A DNA stretch of 5,807 bases from positions 1 to 5,807 of the forward strand of contig JAJRRJ010000018.1 of assembly GCA_024279575.1 (NCBI GenBank), written 5' to 3'. Under the pieces are notes generated by a model. It saw nothing but the letters and a program-made list of their open reading frames with translations, ran no database searches and had not been told where the DNA came from. Made by a program: the position numbers and the translations under genes. Of the stretch, positions 1 to 3,945 are shown in pieces. This DNA comes from Alphaproteobacteria bacterium. GTDB lineage: Bacteria; Pseudomonadota; Alphaproteobacteria; Rhizobiales; Devosiaceae. Position 1 is the first letter of the stretch, and every line of letters begins with the position of its first letter.

Positions 1-103
1 CTAAAAAGGCCCAGGTGCCAACCACCGCCAAAATGATGACCAGCAAATGACGGGATTTCCAGCCCATACGAAATCGGCTAACGCTTGTAGCTGTTTTTTC
101 CAT
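1..103 (-). CDS. N-terminus of an unidentified membrane protein (partial)
   Basis: Only the first 34 codons are inside the window; the gene continues past the left edge. The protein begins MEKTATSVSRFRMGWKSRHL and goes on into a hydrophobic run (about residues 19-34, LLVIILAVVGTWAFL), so a short basic cytoplasmic head followed by a first membrane segment or uncleaved signal anchor is the natural reading. The ATG at 101-103 is preceded on the minus strand by AGGAG (116-120) at a rather long 12-base spacing, which supports translation from here. The frame has no stop within the window. I do not recognise the family from so short a piece, and no function is proposed. It lies in the same direction as the three genes to its right but is separated from them by 187 bases, so it is probably a separate transcription unit. 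Confidence 0.6.
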   Translation of the reverse strand, partial: MEKTATSVSRFRMGWKSRHLLVIILAVVGTWAFL

Positions 104-290
104 TTTGATGACCCACTCCTGTTGAGCTAAAATTCTGACACGCGAACAACTCAGTGCCTTCACGAAGCTGTTTCCCTGAAATGGGGCTCCCGTTCAATAA
201 ACAAATGCGTGAACTGGCGCAGGTTCCACTTTCTAAAATACCGCCCGAGGGAAATATCAGATGCAGATCAGTAAAAACCTGAAAGTAGAG
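104..290. other. Intergenic spacer without a recognisable gene
   Basis: This spacer separates the end of the cysteine-rich gene from the start of the left-edge membrane protein gene; both are on the minus strand. I see no convincing rho-independent terminator: a 4-base TCAG/CTGA stem near 270-285 has no T-run behind it. A weak bulged inverted repeat (GTGAAC at 209-214 with GTTCCAC at 223-229) is present. No minus-strand promoter with good -35 and -10 hexamers stands out, although a promoter for the membrane protein gene would be expected here. A 33-codon plus-strand frame (181-282) has no ribosome binding site and is not called. Confidence 0.5.
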
Positions 291-806
291 TTAGTTGCTG
301 ACAAACGGCTTCAGATTCTGCAAAAACCGATGAACATCCGCTGAAATCGCCTCCAGAGAAAGCACTTCAAGCGCGTCAACTGTCCAGGTTTTTTCCGGTG
401 TCAATTTGGCTTCCAACTGCTCCAGACTGTCTTTGTAACTTATTGGAAGTGCGAGTTTTTTTGCCTCCCGCAACAGTATTAACAGCCCGTGCACCTCCCC
501 CATAACCTTAAAACTTGCCATCATCGGCACCAAAAGATCAGTCTCATCCTGCCAGGATCGTCCCCCAAACACCTCTTGTGTTACCCTTTGCCCGGCCCCA
601 TTACATGAATAACGCACACAACCGACAAACCCCTCGTCAGTAAGGTTTGAGTGAATTAAACAACGCCCTTTGCCCGTCAAATGCGGACAGGGCTGGCCAT
701 TAGCCTTATCAATTGCGAACAGATCAGATTTGTCAAAGGCAAGCGATACGCAGCATAGGGAGGCACATTTTGAGCAATCATCTTGAAGTGAAAATTCCAC
801 CGGCAT
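291..806 (-). CDS. Small cysteine-rich CxxCxxxCC protein (171 aa)
   Basis: The protein has an N-terminal cysteine cluster, C11-x2-C14-x3-C18-C19, followed by C40, C49, C63 and C68 with H42 and H52 between them, then a GAGQRV segment (70-75). Eight cysteines in the first 70 residues suggest an Fe-S or zinc site; this is inference. From memory, the same block (DCSKC...LCC, DK..G.PC..L, C.IH, GF.GC..Y.C.GAGQ) is found at the head of some actinobacterial pentapeptide-repeat proteins and recalls the YkgJ-type CxxCxxCC family, but no pentapeptide repeats follow here. The C-terminal 100 residues are helical-looking and contain no cysteine. No signal peptide is visible, so it is probably cytoplasmic. 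The frame is open back to a TTG at 858-860, but the ATG at 804-806 has AGGTGG four bases upstream and the cysteine motif starts ten residues later, so I use that ATG. It is the last gene of the three-gene minus-strand set. Its molecular function is unknown. Confidence 0.82.
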   Translation of the reverse strand: MPVEFSLQDDCSKCASLCCVSLAFDKSDLFAIDKANGQPCPHLTGKGRCLIHSNLTDEGFVGCVRYSCNGAGQRVTQEVFGGRSWQDETDLLVPMMASFKVMGEVHGLLILLREAKKLALPISYKDSLEQLEAKLTPEKTWTVDALEVLSLEAISADVHRFLQNLKPFVSN

Positions 807-853
807 CAAACCACCTGTCCATCGGCAAACCCTGGGGACCATGCCCACAAAAA
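805..853 (-). pseudogene. Remnant second copy of the flavoprotein gene's 3' end
   Basis: Bases 805-853 match 870-918 at a constant offset of 65 bases: the first 13 bases (805-817 and 870-882) are identical, and by hand count 37 of 49 agree over the whole span. Read on the minus strand in the matching frame, the copy encodes WAWSPGFADGQVV followed by TGA, against WAWSSGFAAGQVV and TGA at the true gene end. Many differences are silent third-base changes (GCC/GCT, GGA/GGG, GGG/GGA), as expected between two diverged functional genes rather than from a recent slippage. Beyond about 853 the similarity fades. The TGA of the remnant overlaps the ATG of the cysteine-rich gene by one base. It is best read as a leftover of a replaced homologous gene. 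Confidence 0.7.
811..816 (-). promoter_or_regulatory. Ribosome binding site that sets the start of the cysteine-rich gene
   Basis: On the minus strand AGGTGG is followed by TTTG and then the ATG at 804-806. It decides for the internal ATG over the TTG at 858-860. The same hexamer is also codons of the degenerate flavoprotein tail that lies here (CAG GTG GTT TGA), the arrangement expected for two genes whose stop and start overlap. Confidence 0.5.
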
Positions 854-869
854 CCAACAATTAATGGAT

Positions 870-882
870 ATCAAACCACCTG
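870..882. repeat. 13-base exact direct repeat core, partner at 805-817
   Basis: ATCAAACCACCTG occurs at 805-817 and again at 870-882 on the plus strand. It is the best conserved part of the longer diverged repeat, covering the stop codon and the last codons (QVV-stop) of the flavoprotein gene. Confidence 0.9.
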
Positions 883-2049
883 CCCCGCAGCAAATCCCGA
901 TGACCAAGCCCATTGAAAATTGTAACCGCCCAGCCAGCCGGTCACATCCACAACTTCTCCGACAAAAAACAAACCCGCAACCTGGCGCGCTTCCAGCGTA
1001 CGCGCATTCAAATCCCGCGTGTCAACGCCGCCAAGTGTAACCTCGGCTGTACGATACCCCTCCGTGCCAATGGGTTTTACCTGCCAACAATTGACGTTTG
1101 CTGCGATCTGCCCAAGTTTCTTGTTCCCAATATCTGCCAGACGCCCCTCAATATCCCCCAACACCATTTGAGCCACACGCTTTGGCAAATACGAGGGCAA
1201 AAAAGTGCCAATGTCCTGTTTTCCATTTTCATCCCGCGCCGATTTGAGTGCCGCCAGCATATCCACATCAGGCGTCAGATTAATTACAATCACTTCCCCT
1301 TCCTGCCAAAAGGACGAAATCTGCAAAATGGCCGGTCCACTCAACCCGCGATGGGTAAAAAGCATGGCTTCCCGAAAGCTCCTTTTGCCACAACTCACCT
1401 GTGCATCAAGGCCTATTCCGGCCAGCGGCGCACTAATATTTTTCAAAAACCCTGTTTCAAATACCAACGGCACCAACCCAGGACGGGTTTCACAAATTCT
1501 CAAACCAAATTGTTCAGCGATCCGGTAGCCAAAATTGCTTGCACCCATTTTTGGAATGGATTTACCCCCACACGCAACAACCAGTGAGGAACACGAAATA
1601 TTTTCGCGTCCCGTTGACACCAAAAACCCGCCCCCTTCGCGCGCACCAATACCACGCACTTCACAACCGGTCCAAAGCGTTACCCCGGCCTCAGACATGT
1701 GGCGCAAAAGCATATCCACAATCTGGCGGGCACTTTCATCACAAAACAGCTGACCCAGAACCTTTTGGTGCCATTTAATATTTTCGCTATCCACCAGTGC
1801 GATGAAATCCTTGGGCTTGAACTGGCTCAGGGCCGACAGGCAAAATTTGGGATTAGCGGATAAAAAATTACTGCCACGGGTATCAACATTGGTGAAGTTG
1901 CATCGCCCGCCCCCCGATATACGAATTTTTTCACCCGGATTTTTGCAATGTTCCAAAACAAGAACAGAACGCCCCCGTTTACCCGCCTCAATGGCACACA
2001 TCATCCCGGCGGCGCCCGCCCCCACTACAACCACATCAAACTGTTTCAT
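871..2049 (-). CDS. HI0933/YhiN-family FAD-dependent flavoprotein (392 aa)
   Basis: This is a full-length member of the HI0933/YhiN/BaiN flavoprotein family, usually annotated NAD(P)/FAD-dependent oxidoreductase. The N-terminal Rossmann motif GAGAAG lies at 10-15 with the ribose-binding acid E33 after LVL; the family signature GEKIRISGGGRCNFTN is at 39-54; VVACGGKSIPKMG at 157-169 is the second FAD contact; THRGLSGPAIL is at 233-243; and the C-terminal FAD loop GEVVDVTGWLGGYN is at 364-377. The E. coli homologue YhiN has been reported to make the dihydrouridine of 23S rRNA (RdsA); whether this orthologue does the same is inference. No signal peptide or membrane segment is seen, so it should be cytosolic. 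The ATG at 2047-2049 lies only three bases after the stop of the metallopeptidase gene and lacks a clear Shine-Dalgarno sequence, pointing to translational coupling. Its 3' end is repeated in degenerate form just downstream. Confidence 0.93.
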   Translation of the reverse strand: MKQFDVVVVGAGAAGMMCAIEAGKRGRSVLVLEHCKNPGEKIRISGGGRCNFTNVDTRGSNFLSANPKFCLSALSQFKPKDFIALVDSENIKWHQKVLGQLFCDESARQIVDMLLRHMSEAGVTLWTGCEVRGIGAREGGGFLVSTGRENISCSSLVVACGGKSIPKMGASNFGYRIAEQFGLRICETRPGLVPLVFETGFLKNISAPLAGIGLDAQVSCGKRSFREAMLFTHRGLSGPAILQISSFWQEGEVIVINLTPDVDMLAALKSARDENGKQDIGTFLPSYLPKRVAQMVLGDIEGRLADIGNKKLGQIAANVNCWQVKPIGTEGYRTAEVTLGGVDTRDLNARTLEARQVAGLFFVGEVVDVTGWLGGYNFQWAWSSGFAAGQVV

Positions 2050-2052
2050 ATT

Positions 2053-2967
2053 TTATAACCGCGCTACTGAAAATGTGTCGCACTGACCAACATTGGAGGT
2101 GGAAAAGCCCCGTTCAAACCAGCGTTTGCGTTGTTCTGATGTGCCGTGACTAAAGGTTTTTGGCACCGCATATCCTTGTGCCTGTTTTTGCAGCGTATCA
2201 TCGCCAATGGCGTTGGCCGCATTCAACGCCTCTTCAATATCGCCACGTTCAAGAAGGTTTTCTTTGCCCGCATAGGCCGCCCAGATCCCCGCATAACAAT
2301 CCGCCTGCAATTCAACCTTTACCGACCACAGGTTTTGCTCCTCTTGCGTCAACCGCGACCGCGCCGCATTGAACTCAGGCAAAACACCGGTAAGCTGTTG
2401 CACATGATGGCCCACTTCATGGGCTAAAACATAGGCTTGCGCAAAATCCCCCGGCGCACCAAACCGGCGCCGCAATGTGTCATAAAAACTCAAATCGATA
2501 TAAACATTCTGATCCGCGGGACAATAAAAAGGCCCTGCGCTGGAATCCGCCGTACCGCATCCCCCGGTGGAAGTCCGCCCGCTATATAAAATAATCGTGG
2601 GTTTATCATAGGTCAGATTATTCTGTTCAAAAACGTCACTCCACAAATCTTCCGTTTCCTGAATGACCACCCCTACAAACTGCGCCAGATCATCGTTGCC
2701 AACAGGTGCATTGGAACGGGTGGTTTGGGGTGCATTATTCACTGGCACATTGCCTGACAATAACGCCATTGGATCGACCCCGAACAGCAGGCCAATTCCC
2801 AAAATTATGACGATCCCCACAATACCGATACCGCCACCCTTTGCCCCTGCACCCCGTGGCATCCGTAAACGTGGCATATTACGGGAGCCACCAGTGCGAC
2901 GTCCCGTGTCGCGCCGCCCACGCCTGTCCTCGATGTTGCTGCTGCGCTTGCGCCCCTGCCATTTCAT
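2053..2967 (-). CDS. ypfJ: YpfJ-type neutral zinc metallopeptidase (304 aa)
   Basis: The protein matches the Zn_peptidase (YpfJ) family in layout and motifs. The basic head MKWQGRKRSSNIEDRRG is the family's usual beginning; one membrane segment follows at about 45-63; the rest should be periplasmic. The zinc site is HEVGHH at 183-188 (HExxH ligands H183 and H187, catalytic E184), with ELQADCYAG at 219-227 carrying the likely third ligand. GGCG (135-138) and GPFYCP (145-150) hold two cysteines, C137 and C149, that probably form a disulfide. The tail SHGTSEQRKRWFERGF (273-288) is also conserved in the family. The physiological substrate is not known for this family. The ATG at 2965-2967 has GGAG (2976-2979) at an 8-base spacing. 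It is the first gene of the minus-strand set, diverging from the outer-membrane protein gene, and the flavoprotein gene follows three bases after its stop. Confidence 0.94.
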   Translation of the reverse strand: MKWQGRKRSSNIEDRRGRRDTGRRTGGSRNMPRLRMPRGAGAKGGGIGIVGIVIILGIGLLFGVDPMALLSGNVPVNNAPQTTRSNAPVGNDDLAQFVGVVIQETEDLWSDVFEQNNLTYDKPTIILYSGRTSTGGCGTADSSAGPFYCPADQNVYIDLSFYDTLRRRFGAPGDFAQAYVLAHEVGHHVQQLTGVLPEFNAARSRLTQEEQNLWSVKVELQADCYAGIWAAYAGKENLLERGDIEEALNAANAIGDDTLQKQAQGYAVPKTFSHGTSEQRKRWFERGFSTSNVGQCDTFSVARL

Positions 2968-3067
2968 CCAAACTGCTCCGCCACTTGACCTTGAAAAACC
3001 CTTACTGCCACATTTAGCATACCTGTGCCAGAGGCACCTTTCACCTCAAAAACCAGCACCAAATGTT

Positions 3068-3098
3068 GCCAAATTGTGACACACACCAACAATTTAGC
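3068..3098. promoter_or_regulatory. Inverted repeat, possible operator
   Basis: GCCAAATTGT (3068-3077) and ACAATTTAGC (3089-3098) are reverse complements at 9 of 10 positions, separated by 11 bases, so the half-sites are about two helical turns apart. It sits between the start codons of two divergent genes, upstream of the candidate -35 at 3138. That is a suitable place for a dimeric regulator, but which one binds is unknown. Confidence 0.4.
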
Positions 3099-3130
3099 CG
3101 AAAAACGGCCTTACTTGTCGGTTTTTTCCA

Positions 3131-3146
3131 TTAACCATTGATTAAC
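3131..3146. promoter_or_regulatory. CtrA-type box (TTAA-N7-TTAAC)
   Basis: TTAA at 3131-3134 and TTAAC at 3142-3146 are separated by exactly seven bases, a perfect match to the full CtrA consensus of alphaproteobacteria. The downstream half overlaps the candidate -35 TTGATT (3138-3143), which is where CtrA binds at promoters it activates. The target would be the outer-membrane protein gene 76 bases downstream. Confidence 0.6.
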
Positions 3147-3167
3147 CTGTCCAGTTGGCGCTCTACT
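3138..3167 (+). promoter_or_regulatory. Candidate promoter of the outer-membrane protein gene
   Basis: TTGATT (3138-3143) as -35 and TCTACT (3162-3167) as -10 are 18 bases apart. The -10 matches the sigma-70 consensus at four of six bases, so it is moderate and would profit from an activator, in keeping with the CtrA-type box over the -35. The predicted start near 3174 gives an untranslated leader of about 48 bases. Confidence 0.4.
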
Positions 3168-3211
3168 CTTTAACAACACTTGTAATGCGTAGAGAAACTT
3201 GAACCCTATTG

Positions 3212-3216
3212 GGAGG
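3212..3216 (+). promoter_or_regulatory. Strong ribosome binding site for a TTG start
   Basis: GGAGG is followed by five bases (CTAAA) and then TTG at 3222-3224. No ATG or GTG near this site would give a proper signal peptide, so this site fixes TTG as the start codon. Confidence 0.8.
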
Positions 3217-3221
3217 CTAAA

Positions 3222-3740
3222 TTGAAAAAATTGCTTTTGGGCGTTGCCGCTACAGCCCTTTTAACAACTGGCGCAATCGCAGCAGACCCGGTTATGGCAC
3301 CGGAAACTGTCTACAATTCTACCACATTTGACTGGGACGGTTTCTATTTGGGACTGGGAATTTCTGGCACCTCCTGGGTACCTGCATCGCCCAGCTATGG
3401 ATATGTTGACCTGATCGCAGGTTTCAACGTTACATCCGGTAACATGCTCTTTGGTGGTGAGGGTTGGATCAGCGGTTATTCTGATGGTGCCGCAGATTCT
3501 GGATATTCCGGCGGGATTGAAGGGCGCATTGGTTACCTGATGACCCCTGAATCCCTGTTTTACCTTTCCGCAGGTGGCATGGCGTTTAGCGGCGGCGCTC
3601 AATATGGCCAGCTTGGGGCCGGTGTTGAATTTGCGGTAACCGACAATGTGTCAATTCATTTGCAGTATAAATACGACGTATGGTCAAGCACTATCTTTAA
3701 TGGCCACACAGTTGGTATTTCCGCCAATTGGCATTTCTAA
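3222..3740 (+). CDS. Small outer-membrane beta-barrel protein, Omp25/Omp31-like (172 aa)
   Basis: The protein starts at TTG with a strong GGAGG site five bases upstream. A typical Sec signal peptide, MKKLLLGVAATALLTTGAIA, ends at about residue 20 (AIA before ADP). The mature part begins with FDWDGFYLG (36-44), the W-x-G-F-Y-x-G motif near the N-terminus of alphaproteobacterial Omp25/Omp31-type barrels. Alternating hydrophobic, glycine- and tyrosine-rich stretches follow, with no cysteine, and the protein ends in HTVGISANWHF with a C-terminal phenylalanine, the signal read by the Bam insertion machinery. The size fits an eight-stranded barrel. Its role (envelope stability, adhesion or other) cannot be read from the sequence. 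It appears to be a single-gene unit: own promoter with a CtrA-type box and a terminator 31 bases after the stop. It is divergent from the metallopeptidase operon. Confidence 0.88.
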   Translation: MKKLLLGVAATALLTTGAIAADPVMAPETVYNSTTFDWDGFYLGLGISGTSWVPASPSYGYVDLIAGFNVTSGNMLFGGEGWISGYSDGAADSGYSGGIEGRIGYLMTPESLFYLSAGGMAFSGGAQYGQLGAGVEFAVTDNVSIHLQYKYDVWSSTIFNGHTVGISANWHF

Positions 3741-3766
3741 ATTTCTGATTGCTAAAAGCTCCATGA

Positions 3767-3795
3767 AAAGCCCTGCACCATGCGGGGTTTTTTTT
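3767..3795 (+). terminator. Rho-independent terminator of the outer-membrane protein gene
   Basis: CCCTGC (3771-3776) pairs with GCGGGG (3782-3787), one T-G wobble, around a five-base loop, and eight T residues follow (3788-3795). The A-run before the stem can pair with the T-run. It lies about 30 bases past the outer-membrane protein stop and separates that gene from carB. Confidence 0.88.
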
Positions 3796-3820
3796 ATGCA
3801 GTTTTTCCTGAAAAATCGAC

Positions 3821-3837
3821 ATTTCCTCACTGGAAAT
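3821..3837. promoter_or_regulatory. Inverted repeat over the carB promoter, possible operator
   Basis: ATTTCC (3821-3826) and GGAAAT (3832-3837) are exact reverse complements around a five-base centre. The repeat ends five bases before the candidate -10, so it would cover the -35 and spacer region of the promoter. No known regulator is assigned. Confidence 0.3.
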
Positions 3838-3839
3838 TT

Positions 3840-3848
3840 TGCTATACT
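3840..3848 (+). promoter_or_regulatory. Candidate extended -10 promoter of carB
   Basis: TGCTATACT combines the TG-x extension with TATACT, five of six bases of the consensus -10. No good -35 is found at 16-18 bases upstream, as is usual for extended -10 promoters. Initiation near 3855 would give a leader of about 90 bases before carB. It lies downstream of the terminator, so it could drive carB alone. Confidence 0.45.
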
Positions 3849-3945
3849 TGGGCTAAACACCGCCGAACTCTTTACAAACAAAATCTTTGCGTGCGCCGTA
3901 TTTTCTCAACAACATGCGCACCGAGTCATGACGCGAGCCTAAAAC

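Larger units (their letters stand above)
2968..3221. other. Divergent regulatory intergenic region
   Basis: This 254-base region lies between the divergent metallopeptidase and outer-membrane protein genes and should hold promoters for both. Visible elements are a short palindrome GTGCC-AGA-GGCAC (3025-3037), a longer inverted repeat (3068-3098), a small GCCG-A5-CGGC hairpin (3097-3109), the CtrA-type box (3131-3146) and a candidate -10 (3162-3167). For the minus-strand operon, the best -10 I find is TATGCT (3015-3020), without a good -35, so that promoter stays unassigned. No gene is seen here. Confidence 0.6.

Noticed and set aside
181..282. 33-codon plus-strand frame beginning MGLPFNKQMRELAQ in the left spacer
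   Set aside because: There is no Shine-Dalgarno sequence or promoter, and nothing recognisable in the peptide.
807..860. Upstream TTG start (858-860) that would add 18 residues to the cysteine-rich protein
   Set aside because: The extra residues come from the degenerate flavoprotein tail read out of frame; the ATG at 804-806 has its own AGGTGG site.
805..882. The 13-base repeat as the attachment sites of an integrated element
   Set aside because: Only 52 bases lie between the two exact copies, no integrase is present, and the similarity extends as diverged codons, which fits a gene remnant better.
913..1587. Long open plus-strand frame (224 codons) opposite the flavoprotein gene
   Set aside because: It lies wholly antisense to a gene with clear family motifs, its translation is rich in H, N, P and R without domain features, and it has no ribosome binding site.
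2663..3079. Plus-strand open frame of 138 codons over the start of the metallopeptidase gene
   Set aside because: It is proline- and arginine-rich antisense noise across the conserved N-terminus of the metallopeptidase.
3097..3109. GCCG-AAAAA-CGGC hairpin as a terminator
   Set aside because: The stem is only four base pairs, no T-run follows directly, and no gene ends next to it.
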